NCBI GenBank assembly: GCA_030679955.1
Contig: JAUXSF010000011.1
Span: 62,001-126,000 of the forward strand
Origin: Chlamydiales bacterium
GTDB taxonomy: Bacteria > Chlamydiota > Chlamydiia > Chlamydiales > JAJFMA01
Direction of reading: 5' to 3'
Length of the DNA stretch: 64,000 nucleotides
The notes under the pieces were generated by a model, which saw only the letters and a program-made list of their open reading frames with translations, was not told where the DNA came from and made no database searches. Each line of letters starts with the position of its first letter. Positions within the stretch are counted from its first letter, which is position 1. A program made the position numbers and the translations under genes. This document shows, one piece after another, positions 15,994-24,519 of this stretch.

Positions 15994-17814
15994 TTAATCT
16001 TTAGGACGATTCCGCTTACGGTCTTGTTCCTTCAGAATAGCCTTTCGCAGACGAATGTTAATCGGGGTCACTTCTACGAGTTCATCATCTTCGATGTAGT
16101 CGATAGCTTGTTCTAGCGTAAAGACACGTGGAGGCGCCAATACCACGTTTTCATCTTTGCCAGAGGCGCGGAAGTTAGTGAGCTGCTTGGCTCGCGCTAC
16201 GTTGATTAACAAATCGTTTTCGCGGCTGTTTTCGCCAACGACCATGCCTTCATAGACGTTGTCGCCTGCTTTTACGAACAAGGATCCACGGCTTTGTAGA
16301 CCATCCAAGGCGTAGTCAGTCACACGACCGTCGCACATAGAGATGAGAACGCCCTTCTTACGGTGAGGAATTTCACCACGGTAAGGTTGGAACGAATCAA
16401 AAATAGAGGTCAGAACGCCCAAGCCACGAGTGACCGTTAGGAATTCGTTACGATATCCCATCAAACCACGAGTAGGCATACGATATTCTAGAGAAGTCAC
16501 GTTGTGCTCGTTGGTGCTCAATGAAAGCATTTCACCGCGGCGACGTGCTAGTTCTTCGATGACGATACCGGAGAACTCTTCAGGCACTTCGACGTGTACG
16601 CATTCGATCGGTTCGCACTTAACGCCATCAATATGCTTAATGATAACTTGCGGCTTCGAAACGCTCAGCTCGTAGCCTTCTCGGCGCATTGCTTCGATCA
16701 ATACAGCTAAGTGAAGCTCGCCACGGCCAGACACTGTAATCGCTTCTGTGTCACCAACATATTCCTGAATTTGCAGGGAAATGTTGGATCTCTTTTCTTT
16801 AAACAGGCGCTCTTTAATCTTATTGTAGGTTACGTTTTTGCCGTCGCGTCCAGCAAATGGGCTGGAGTTAATCATGAAATTGGCAGAAACGGAAGGCTCA
16901 TCCAAGGTGATGGCAGGGAGTTGTTGAACATGATCAGGATCGCTCAAAGTATCGCCTAGATTAACCTCTGGAATACCAGACAAGCTGACGATATCGCCAG
17001 CACCGGCTTGGTCAAATTCCACCTTCTTAAGCGCTTCATAGCCTTCAACACGAGAAATGTTAAAGCGCTGCGACTTGCCGTTGGTATCCGTGCAAACAAC
17101 TGACTGGCCTTTCTTAATGGTACCTTGCAAGATACGTCCTGTAGCTTGGCGACCCAAGTAATCGTTGTAGGAAACTGTTCGTACTTGCATGAGGAATGGC
17201 TGTTCCCACTCACCCTCTGGTGGTGGAACGGCCTCGACAATCAGGTCGAAGAGAGGGTTCATATTGTCACGAGGATCTTCCAGATTTTGCATTGCGAAGC
17301 CGGCCAGGCCTGATGCGTAGCAATGACGGAAGTCGAGCTGTTCGTCGTTAGCACCAAGCTCAGCAAACAGGTCAAAAGTCTCGTTTAAGACACGGTGTGG
17401 ATCAGCATGCGGCCTGTCAATCTTGTTAATGACGACAATCGGTCGTAGACCCATCTTCAAGGCTTTAGAAAGCACGAAGCGCGTCTGCGGCATTGGTCCT
17501 TCCTGAGCATCAACTAGCAGCAACACGCTGTTAACCATACCAAGAACACGCTCTACCTCACCAGAGAAGTCGGAGTGTCCTGGAGTGTCAATGATGTTAA
17601 TCTTGCTGTCGCCATAGCGGATACCGGTATGTTTAGCAAAGATGGTGATGCCGCGCTCGCGCTCTTGGTCATAAGAGTCCATCATACGCTCTGGAATGTC
17701 CTCGTTATCACGAAAGACATTCGATTGCCTTAGCATAGCATCTAGCATAGTAGTTTTGCCATGGTCGATGTGGGCGATGATGGCGATATTACGAATTTTT
17801 TGTGGTGCAAACAT
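15994..17814 (-). CDS. typA: Translational GTPase TypA/BipA
   Basis: Ribosome-binding GTPase of the elongation-factor family involved in ribosome assembly and stress. G motifs are [15 protein letters not shown] (G1, about 14-28), the G2 region [15 protein letters not shown] (G3, about 76-83) and NKIDRP (G4, about 130-135). The BipA-specific C-terminal domain is recognisable ([11 protein letters not shown], near residue 455). Length is 606, as usual. Confidence 0.96.
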   Translation of the reverse strand: MFAPQKIRNIAIIAHIDHGKTTMLDAMLRQSNVFRDNEDIPERMMDSYDQERERGITIFAKHTGIRYGDSKINIIDTPGHSDFSGEVERVLGMVNSVLLLVDAQEGPMPQTRFVLSKALKMGLRPIVVINKIDRPHADPHRVLNETFDLFAELGANDEQLDFRHCYASGLAGFAMQNLEDPRDNMNPLFDLIVEAVPPPEGEWEQPFLMQVRTVSYNDYLGRQATGRILQGTIKKGQSVVCTDTNGKSQRFNISRVEGYEALKKVEFDQAGAGDIVSLSGIPEVNLGDTLSDPDHVQQLPAITLDEPSVSANFMINSSPFAGRDGKNVTYNKIKERLFKEKRSNISLQIQEYVGDTEAITVSGRGELHLAVLIEAMRREGYELSVSKPQVIIKHIDGVKCEPIECVHVEVPEEFSGIVIEELARRRGEMLSLSTNEHNVTSLEYRMPTRGLMGYRNEFLTVTRGLGVLTSIFDSFQPYRGEIPHRKKGVLISMCDGRVTDYALDGLQSRGSLFVKAGDNVYEGMVVGENSRENDLLINVARAKQLTNFRASGKDENVVLAPPRVFTLEQAIDYIEDDELVEVTPINIRLRKAILKEQDRKRNRPKD

Positions 17815-17932
17815 TAGAATCCAAACCTTTTAAATGGAAAGAGTTTAACAATATACTAAGAAACTGCATTTTTTACCAGTGGCAAGAGGCAAATCAGTTG
17901 TACCACCCTCAATAAATTGTTACGTTAGCAAC

Positions 17933-18352
17933 ATGCAATACACCATCCTACCAGATCACAATCCCAGCGCTGAAGATGAAAGCGTCCTGATGCGAGGCCT
18001 AAGTTCCCACGCCTGGATAGCTAGGGAGCAGGATCTGATGCAAGGTTTCGCTTTTTTTATCCGCGATGAAAATGGAAAGGTTGTGGGTGGTGTCAAAGGC
18101 TCCACCTTCTACGGCTGTCTTTATACAGATCTTTTATGGGTGCATAACGACCTGCGGGGTCAAAGCTGGGGAACCCAGCTAATGGCTCTGGCGGAGACTA
18201 TCGGCCGCGAAAGAAACTGCACCTTCGCTACCGTGAACACAATGGACTGGGAAGCCCTGCCCTTCTACCAAAAGCTCGGGTATCAGGTTGAGTTCATTCG
18301 CGAAGGTTTCCGCCATAATTCCAAACTCTACTTCCTTCGCAAGACAATTTAG
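17933..18352 (+). CDS. GNAT-family N-acetyltransferase
   Basis: A 139-residue acetyl-CoA-dependent acetyltransferase domain. The acetyl-CoA loop is recognisable as NDLRGQSWGTQLMALAE (about 71-87), followed by the FYQKLGYQ motif typical of the C-terminal strand and helix. The ATG at 17933 gives a compact GNAT; a GTG at 17879 would add 18 residues that do not match the fold. The substrate is unknown. It is followed by a palindrome and then a kinase-like gene. Confidence 0.82.
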   Translation: MQYTILPDHNPSAEDESVLMRGLSSHAWIAREQDLMQGFAFFIRDENGKVVGGVKGSTFYGCLYTDLLWVHNDLRGQSWGTQLMALAETIGRERNCTFATVNTMDWEALPFYQKLGYQVEFIREGFRHNSKLYFLRKTI

Positions 18353-18370
18353 TTGTTATTTTATTGAATT

Positions 18371-18400
18371 ATTGTTATAAACATGTCGTTTTATAACAAT
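18371..18400. promoter_or_regulatory. 11-bp inverted repeat upstream of the kinase gene
   Basis: ATTGTTATAAA (18371-18381) and TTTATAACAAT (18390-18400) form a perfect dyad with an 8-base loop, 21 bases before the kinase ATG. It could be an operator or a weak terminator for the GNAT gene; there is no U-tract, which favours an operator. Confidence 0.4.
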
Positions 18401-18421
18401 TAATCTAATAAAAGATGACGC

Positions 18422-20602
18422 ATGGAAAAACTAACAAACATAAAAAGAAACTTTGTTCCAGAAAATAATACTGAAGCTCCACCACCGCCGAAACGGAAAG
18501 CGCTAACCACGGCGATGTTCACCCTTGAACAATATAAACAGTTTTTTGGCTCCAGCAATGTAAGAAAAAGCGCGCCACCTAAAGGGAAGGAACAGACGTA
18601 CGTCGCCATTCATTATCGCGCTGGAAGCAACGCCGCCTCTCTTTGGATCAATTGTAAGGCCTTACAAAAACATCACTTCACGAAAGATGAGCTGGAGACG
18701 CCATTGGGCGCTGAAAGGCTTTTAAGGGAAATGCTGCCACAATTACCTGAAGCCAAGCTCTTGAAACCTTTGGGTCTATCAGACCATATGGCCTCTATCT
18801 TAGAATTTGAATCCAAAAATAATACTGAGTATCTCCCCTTCCTTCAGGCTCTTGGCCTTTCCGAAGAACAAATCGAAAATCTAAGACAGGGTAAAATCCT
18901 TCATCAAGTGGGGCATGTCCTAGCAAACTTGTATAAAGAGGCTGCGTCATTATACGCAGGGGAAATTGACCTAGAACAAAGCGTACTGGATGGTTCGCTA
19001 CCTTCTAAACTGGCTAAGCTACCACGGAACCAGCGCATAAGTATTACTCGATACCTGTTACAGAACCTTGCATTTACGCTCAAATCGCCCATTTTACCGC
19101 TTGACCGCGAGATCGCACTCTTAATAAAAATCGGTTTTGGCCCACAGCAAATTAGCGAGATGATATTGGACGACACGCTTGTTAATAGCTATCCAACGCT
19201 TGAGGCTCAGCAAAAAGATATTAAAGCTCTTATGAATGTTGGTGCCCCGACGAATCTGATTCTAACAGCTATTGAAAAAGACTCTCTTGCAGCCCTCAAG
19301 ACACGTGTGCTGAGTCAGAGTATTACCTTTTTAAAGCTTCACAAGAGCTCTCAAGAAATTAACAACGCTATAGCTACGGGAAATCTGCAAACTTTGTGCA
19401 CTTTTGTTCTGAGAGATACCGCCAGGTACGGGGAAATCAAAGCTCGGGTACAAAAAGACATTCATGGGCGGAAGTTAATAGCCTCTCCGATTGGAAATCT
19501 CTATATGCGTAACAACATGCTGAAGAAAATTCTGATGTTCGCACAGATAGAAGGACATAACCAAACTCATTTTCCGGTTGCATTCAAATCTCCTGAGGCG
19601 GCATGCCCCTATAACTTTATCGCCACACAAAAACCTGACAAACAGACCAACGTCCTTTTGTGGAGTGGCGTTACCACCCAACAGGTGCCTGAAGATATCA
19701 AGCTTGGGATGGGTTCCTACGGAATTGTTCAGCTCGTAGATGAGTTAGCCACAGGGAACCAATACGCGTTTAAAGTTGCGCGCACAGATATCAAACCAGA
19801 GCATAAGCTACAAATGATGGCCCTTACGGTGAAAGAGGCCCGCTTATTGCGTTCTATCTATCTAGAAGGTGATTCGCAGGGTTTCCAGCCCGAGCCTATC
19901 GCAATTATAGAGCAAATAGACGAGGGACTGGCCGGATATATTAGCCCGGTATGCGCAGGCAATCTGACAAACCTAATTCTCAACGCAACACGACTGGCGG
20001 TCACAAAAGGAGCTGTCTTACAACAAATGTACGAGGTCATCGGGGCGGTACGCACACTTCATGAAAAGCGCAACACGCTGCATAGAGATATTAAGTCGTC
20101 AAACATTCTGTACTCCATTGATAAAGAACAAGGCTTGCGCCTTCAGCTGTGCGATCTTGGTAGCGCTAAATCTATCCAAGACACTATCGGTGCTAATCGG
20201 AGCGAGACGTACACGCAATACTATCGCAATGATATCGACCAATTAGCGCTCGCTAACGCAGTCAAAAGTTGCGATGAGGTGCAGGCAAGAAAAATAGCGA
20301 TCGCCAAAGAGAGTTATGCTATCGGAGCAACCTTATGGAACCTATTAACATCTAAATTCTACATTAAAGACGCGGAAAAACGCCATAATCAAATAAGGCT
20401 CTTAAATGAGAATTACCCTCCTGAACTAATTACACTTGTAGTCCGTATGCTCACCGAACCACCGGAAGCGCGACCTACAGTAGTGCAAATTCACGAGGAA
20501 ATCGGCATGATGTTGATGAATTCAGAAAATTCAGAACTTTTTGCCACAACATACGCTCCGTTTTCCGCGTACCCGGTAAAGGAGAAAAGCCATCTTGCCT
20601 AA
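18422..20602 (+). CDS. Eukaryotic-like protein kinase with large N-terminal extension (effector candidate)
   Basis: The C-terminal 300 residues form a protein kinase domain: Gly loop GMGSYGIVQL (about 426-435), the ATP lysine in YAFKVA (about 446-451), the catalytic loop HRDIKSSN (about 553-560), and DLG replacing DFG (about 578-580). The catalytic Asp, Lys and Asn are kept, so activity is plausible. The first 400 residues are helical with no recognised domain and no transmembrane segment, unlike PknB-type receptors. A Pro-rich N-terminus (EAPPPPKRKAL) precedes them. A cytosolic or T3-secreted kinase is plausible; secretion is inference. A hairpin overlapping the stop probably ends transcription. 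Confidence 0.78.
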   Translation: MEKLTNIKRNFVPENNTEAPPPPKRKALTTAMFTLEQYKQFFGSSNVRKSAPPKGKEQTYVAIHYRAGSNAASLWINCKALQKHHFTKDELETPLGAERLLREMLPQLPEAKLLKPLGLSDHMASILEFESKNNTEYLPFLQALGLSEEQIENLRQGKILHQVGHVLANLYKEAASLYAGEIDLEQSVLDGSLPSKLAKLPRNQRISITRYLLQNLAFTLKSPILPLDREIALLIKIGFGPQQISEMILDDTLVNSYPTLEAQQKDIKALMNVGAPTNLILTAIEKDSLAALKTRVLSQSITFLKLHKSSQEINNAIATGNLQTLCTFVLRDTARYGEIKARVQKDIHGRKLIASPIGNLYMRNNMLKKILMFAQIEGHNQTHFPVAFKSPEAACPYNFIATQKPDKQTNVLLWSGVTTQQVPEDIKLGMGSYGIVQLVDELATGNQYAFKVARTDIKPEHKLQMMALTVKEARLLRSIYLEGDSQGFQPEPIAIIEQIDEGLAGYISPVCAGNLTNLILNATRLAVTKGAVLQQMYEVIGAVRTLHEKRNTLHRDIKSSNILYSIDKEQGLRLQLCDLGSAKSIQDTIGANRSETYTQYYRNDIDQLALANAVKSCDEVQARKIAIAKESYAIGATLWNLLTSKFYIKDAEKRHNQIRLLNENYPPELITLVVRMLTEPPEARPTVVQIHEEIGMMLMNSENSELFATTYAPFSAYPVKEKSHLA

Positions 20603-20615
20603 GCAAAATGGCTTT
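20586..20615 (+). terminator. Hairpin at the end of the kinase gene
   Basis: AAAGCCAT (20586-20593) pairs with ATGGCTTT (20608-20615), extended by TTGC/GCAA after one mismatch, with a four-base loop. The hairpin includes the kinase stop codon and faces the convergent 20626 gene. Confidence 0.55.
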
Positions 20616-20625
20616 ATGATCTTCA

Positions 20626-21063
20626 TTAAATCATGAAAGGAACAGCGTCACAAATCTCTTTGGGCTTCAGGTGAGTACAGTCTTTGTCGACCTCTCCGGC
20701 GACCAAACGAGTAGTAGCTTGGCTAAGCTTCTCGCGCAACAGACCCAAGAACGATGGTGCGGCAGCAATATATAACTTGCTGTACAGCCCTTGTTCTCTC
20801 GATTGTTCGAGGAATTCTGAGAGTTCCTTCGCGAAAACCTCTATCTCATGCCGCTTTGGCGAGGTTTGAGGTTCATAGGCACTTCGCCCTATTGTAATGC
20901 TAGGATTTGTTCTACCTGGCTTATCCGTGACGATGTCACGGTCATGCAATCGTGACTCTGGGTGCAACAAGGTGTGCACTTCATTCAAAACACCTAATTT
21001 CTCCGCTTTGTAAACTGTTGCTTGAGAACTGTTTGCCACCACTACCCATGTCTTATTTTTCAT
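20626..21063 (-). CDS. Host attachment family protein (PF10116-like)
   Basis: A 145-residue cytosolic-type protein beginning TWVVVANSSQATVYK, the standard start of the Host_attach family, followed by the SRLHDRDIVTDKPGR and SPKRHEIEVFAKEL segments and the C-terminal LYIAAAPSFLGLLRE strand. The family was named from an Agrobacterium locus, but the fold is eRF1/Pelota-like (baeRF) and no adhesin role is established. Present in many soil and aquatic bacteria. It is convergent with the kinase gene. Confidence 0.8.
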   Translation of the reverse strand: MKNKTWVVVANSSQATVYKAEKLGVLNEVHTLLHPESRLHDRDIVTDKPGRTNPSITIGRSAYEPQTSPKRHEIEVFAKELSEFLEQSREQGLYSKLYIAAAPSFLGLLREKLSQATTRLVAGEVDKDCTHLKPKEICDAVPFMI

Positions 21064-21283
21064 GGTTTACTCCTGCTAAGTTCCCTTCTTCCAGATATAA
21101 CAGCCAAGGGCTTTTTTTTGGCTACATAATACAATGACCTAGCAGATAAACAATAAGCCATTGCATTACAACTAATTATAACAAATTTGGAGTTGATTGG
21201 CAGAAGGTTAAATTGAACATTAAAAATGACTTAGGTTAGGATGAGCTAAGGGCACATGGATAGCCAGAAATCGAGGGGTGACA

Positions 21284-21601
21284 ATGAAGCAGGATCAACA
21301 AGAACCGGAACAAGAAGTCGAAGACCGTGCCTCTTCACTAAGACACGAAGCACAGGAAAAGCTCGAAGAGGCACGCGAGAAACTAATGCAGGCCAAGAAA
21401 GACCTGGAAAATACAGCGGATATCGCCTCGCCCAAACGCAATCCATTTGGAAAGAAGACAGCTAGCCTGAAGGCACATGCCACTGAGCTACAAGCGGCAC
21501 AGATACCGACCTTTCCGAAATCCCCGCCACGTTCAAACCGAGAGCCTGAGGTGGAACCACCCGATGAATCAGTTCCTTTGGATCTAGATGGTTCAGAATA
21601 A
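21284..21601 (+). CDS. Small charged coiled-coil protein upstream of msrB
   Basis: This 105-residue protein is highly charged, with a coiled-coil stretch (about 18-45, Glu/Lys/Ala rich) and a Pro/Glu-rich tail ending in an acidic DLDGSE. The ATG at 21284 is preceded by GAGGGGTG; other frames covering this region lack such a site. It ends 13 bases before msrB, suggesting an operon. No function is recognised. Confidence 0.6.
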   Translation: MKQDQQEPEQEVEDRASSLRHEAQEKLEEAREKLMQAKKDLENTADIASPKRNPFGKKTASLKAHATELQAAQIPTFPKSPPRSNREPEVEPPDESVPLDLDGSE

Positions 21602-21614
21602 CAGCAGGTGAACT

Positions 21615-22013
21615 ATGGGATGTGATTTAACCCCCAACGAATGGCGCAGTAAGCTTACCCCCGAAGAATACCGGATTCTGAGGGAAAAAGGCACTGAGCA
21701 AGCTTTCTCTGGCAAGTTTTACGATCATCATGAAACAGGTGTCTACACCTGTGCGGGATGTAACAAACCCGTGTTTAAATCGAGCACCAAGTTTGAGTCT
21801 GGCACCGGTTGGCCAAGCTTTTGGGAGCCTTATGATGACCAAAGCCTCGACTATATACAAGATTACAAACTACCCCTAATGCCGCGCACAGAGGTGCAAT
21901 GCCATCACTGTAAATCTCATCTAGGGCACGTTTTCGACGATGGACCAGCCCCCACAGGAAAACGCTATTGCATCAATTCCGCAGCACTAAGCTTTCAGAA
22001 AGAAGAAAAGTAA
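21615..22013 (+). CDS. msrB: Peptide methionine (R)-S-oxide reductase
   Basis: Repairs oxidised methionine (R-sulfoxide) in proteins. Zinc-binding CxxC pairs are CAGC (about 47-50) and CHHC (about 96-99). The SGTGWPSF motif (about 62-69) and the catalytic cysteine in RYCINSAAL (near residue 119) are intact. The 132-residue single-domain form lacks a fused MsrA. CAGGTG precedes the start. It is convergent with the pyrD-like gene across a hairpin repeat. Confidence 0.94.
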   Translation: MGCDLTPNEWRSKLTPEEYRILREKGTEQAFSGKFYDHHETGVYTCAGCNKPVFKSSTKFESGTGWPSFWEPYDDQSLDYIQDYKLPLMPRTEVQCHHCKSHLGHVFDDGPAPTGKRYCINSAALSFQKEEK

Positions 22014-22022
22014 AAAGGAAAT

Positions 22023-22087
22023 AAACGCAAAGACGCAGAGGCGCTAAGAGCAACATATTCTCTTTGCACCATAGCGCCTTTGCGTTT
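22023..22087. repeat. Inverted ACGCAAAG/ACGCAGAGG repeat between convergent genes
   Basis: Left arm 22023-22045 and right arm 22073-22087 are partly complementary; the same family as the block at 6875. Located between the stops of msrB (+) and the pyrD-like gene (-). Confidence 0.7.
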
Positions 22088-22099
22088 AATCCCTTCTCT

Positions 22100-23134
22100 C
22101 TAACTATGCCAACGCATGGCGATATAGGGATCCCAGAGCATTCCTGTGGCTGACATGGCGAGGTTGGCGCCTGCTTGTAAAAACTCATTAAAATGAGTTT
22201 TGCTGACAATACCACCACAACCGATGAGAACGGTCTCTAGCTTCTCTGATTCAATAATCGATCGCGCCTGACGAACAAACTTCAACGCCTCCTGGCGGAT
22301 TCCACTGCCTCTGACGTCAACGACAGGTCTTCCGGGAAGGACAGGAAAGCCGTCAGGGCGAGAGGCTTTCATAGACAAGCTATTGATACCGCTAAATCCC
22401 CTAACGCCGGCTTGTGCCAAGCTTACCATAAATTCACGTTGTGATTCTTGTGATTCAAAATTCCCTGTTTTGATCAACAAAGGACAAACGCCAATGGCTT
22501 GAATGATAGCTTTAGCCACTGCGGGAGCGGCCTCCAAACTTACGGAGGTAAAATCCGCTTCGATCACTTGCGCACCAGCTTCTCTAGCAATACTTGCTGC
22601 ACGCACATAGTCAGCCGCTAAATCATACAACGACTGTCCCGAACCATAAACGCTTACGATCAATAACTGACCATCTCTGAGGCTTTCACGAGCACTTTCG
22701 ATATCCATCTGTAAGAATTCGCGATCTTTGGAATTGTAACCAAAAGAGCACCCGACAGTGAGGTCTTCAATTGACGTAGGCTTGGCTGTCAGCACCGCGA
22801 CATCCCCTTTCACATCAACGAAAATCATGTTTGGCGCCGGCTGACAAGGTACTGACCGACAGCGAATCGTATTGTAGGTCAGAATATCAAAACCCAGCTG
22901 AGATGCAAAGCAAACCCATTTTGCATTCAAAAGAGGCCCCGCAGGCACCCCAAGTGGCGAAGCAACTTTAAAGCCCAAAAAATCGCCCCACTGAGAGCGT
23001 GGAGGCCAACGCCTTTCCGGCATTGGACCAGATAGCTGCGGCCCTCTTTCGGCGTTATCGTTGTAACTTCTACTAATATCATAAGATGGGCGTAGAGCAA
23101 CTTCAGGAAGGGATTCTAAGACACGCGATGACAT
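22100..23134 (-). CDS. pyrD: Dihydroorotate dehydrogenase-like flavoprotein lacking the orotate-site motif
   Basis: A 344-residue FMN-binding TIM barrel of the dihydroorotate dehydrogenase family. Retained are PAGPLLNAKW (about 64-73), LLIKTGN (FMN lysine) and the phosphate site IGCGGIVSK...GANLAMSATG near the C-terminus. The canonical NxSCPN segment that carries the catalytic Cys/Ser and binds orotate is replaced by ADFTSVSL (about 193-200), and the conserved Lys of the KT motif is Asn (YNTIR, about 87-91). It may not oxidise dihydroorotate. Its ATG overlaps the 3' end of the pyrC-like gene by 19 bases, so they are co-translated. Alternatively it belongs to a divergent subclass with another active-site layout. 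Confidence 0.75.
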   Translation of the reverse strand: MSSRVLESLPEVALRPSYDISRSYNDNAERGPQLSGPMPERRWPPRSQWGDFLGFKVASPLGVPAGPLLNAKWVCFASQLGFDILTYNTIRCRSVPCQPAPNMIFVDVKGDVAVLTAKPTSIEDLTVGCSFGYNSKDREFLQMDIESARESLRDGQLLIVSVYGSGQSLYDLAADYVRAASIAREAGAQVIEADFTSVSLEAAPAVAKAIIQAIGVCPLLIKTGNFESQESQREFMVSLAQAGVRGFSGINSLSMKASRPDGFPVLPGRPVVDVRGSGIRQEALKFVRQARSIIESEKLETVLIGCGGIVSKTHFNEFLQAGANLAMSATGMLWDPYIAMRWHS

Positions 23135-24357
23135 AATGAGACTCCAACGTCGATGATATTACCTCTAATAATCGTCGTAACCGGCCACCCAGTTAGGGTA
23201 AGCCCTTTAAATAATGACCAGCGGACACGCGTTTTTAGATCTTCGTCTGTCACTGTTCTTCGTAACCGTCGATCTACCAAAACGACATCGTCATTAGGAC
23301 TTAGGCCATAGATTTTTTCCACGTTCGTTCGTGTAAGTTCCACCAATCTTTGCAAGGTGAGCCAGCCGTGATTAGTGGCATCTAGAAGCAATGGAAGCGT
23401 CAGCTCCACTCCTGGAGCACCTGCAGGCGTCTGATCGTATGGACGACTTTTTTCTGTTTGAGTATGCGGCGAGTGATCACTACCAATGATATCAATAGTA
23501 CCATCGTGAATAGCTTCCCAAAGGGCCAGGCGGTCTTCGGCTGTTCTTAGGGGTGGATTGATCTTTGCCAGCATGCCGAATCGCTTGTACGCACTTTCAT
23601 CTAAAAACATATGGCGTGTACAGGCTTCAGCATAAACTGGAAGACCTTTGGCCTTTGCTTCACGAACGATAGCTACCTCTTCTTTGGTGCTACAATGAAG
23701 AAGTAGCAGACGTGTCTGGTACTTCTCTGTAAGCGCTACAGCCCTTTCAACTGCCTTAATAGCAGCCTCACGGCTACGGATTTTTGAGTGAATTGAGGGG
23801 TCAACGCGATCCGGGCGAGATTCTTTGTTCCGGCGAATGATGCTATCATCCTCGGCATACACAGCCAATAACAACTTGTATTGTGCAGCAAGCTTAAACA
23901 CTTCTTCTTGGGTCCCTTCATCATCTATTAGCATTCCGCCGCTAGCGGAACTCATAAACATCTTAATGCCAATGATTTCGTGTTTAACTTTGGGGATTTC
24001 ATTCAAATGTTCCCGGTCAGCACCCAAATACAAGTGATAACGCAACGGTAAACCAGCCTCCTGCAGCTGCAGTTTAATCAAAGCTAATTTAGCGTGCAGT
24101 CCTTCCTGCGAGCAGCATGCAGGATTATTCCCGGGCATATCAAACACGGTGGAAACACCACCAGCAAGTGCAGCCTGGGCTCCTGTCACCCAATCCTCTT
24201 TATGCTCCGATCCAGGCACGCGAAAGTTAACGGTAGGATCAATTAAAGCAGGAAGTAACGTAAGCCCATTGCCGTCGATCAACCGTTCGGTGCAACTATC
24301 AATGGTGACGTCTGATATAGAGCCATTTATGAGTTCGACGCGCTTGATCGTAATCAT
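23116..24357 (-). CDS. pyrC: Dihydroorotase-like amidohydrolase lacking the HxH metal motif
   Basis: A 413-residue type I dihydroorotase-family amidohydrolase. The start at 24357 has GAGGGAT upstream; the frame extends ten residues further to 24387. Conserved features are the RVPGSEHKEDWVTGAQAALA block, His221 (LLLLHCST), His249 (CTRHM) and Asp294 (IGSDHSPH). The first metal-binding motif, normally D-x-H-x-H, reads DPTVNF: both histidines (positions 42 and 44) are Thr and Asn. Loss of this motif is known in pseudo-dihydroorotases that act as partners rather than enzymes. Coupled to the pyrD-like gene, which is also altered. Confidence 0.82.
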   Translation of the reverse strand: MITIKRVELINGSISDVTIDSCTERLIDGNGLTLLPALIDPTVNFRVPGSEHKEDWVTGAQAALAGGVSTVFDMPGNNPACCSQEGLHAKLALIKLQLQEAGLPLRYHLYLGADREHLNEIPKVKHEIIGIKMFMSSASGGMLIDDEGTQEEVFKLAAQYKLLLAVYAEDDSIIRRNKESRPDRVDPSIHSKIRSREAAIKAVERAVALTEKYQTRLLLLHCSTKEEVAIVREAKAKGLPVYAEACTRHMFLDESAYKRFGMLAKINPPLRTAEDRLALWEAIHDGTIDIIGSDHSPHTQTEKSRPYDQTPAGAPGVELTLPLLLDATNHGWLTLQRLVELTRTNVEKIYGLSPNDDVVLVDRRLRRTVTDEDLKTRVRWSLFKGLTLTGWPVTTIIRGNIIDVGVSLCHRVS

Positions 24358-24481
24358 TAGATCCCTCTTCCGCGGACTATCAGACATACAGGATTAATTT
24401 TGCAAAGTTTTTTGAGCGCTCTCCCCTAGAGAGATGCAAGAAACTAAATAATGCTAGTAAAATTTAAATTTACATACAAAG

Positions 24482-24519
24482 TATAATATTAATAAATAGG
24501 TTTTATTATAGGGATTAAT
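24482..24519 (+). promoter_or_regulatory. Candidate promoter of the second kinase-like gene
   Basis: TATAAT at 24482-24487 lies in a very AT-rich stretch 32 bases before the ATG at 24520, with AGGGAT as ribosome binding site. The gene is divergent from the pyrC-like gene. Confidence 0.4.
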
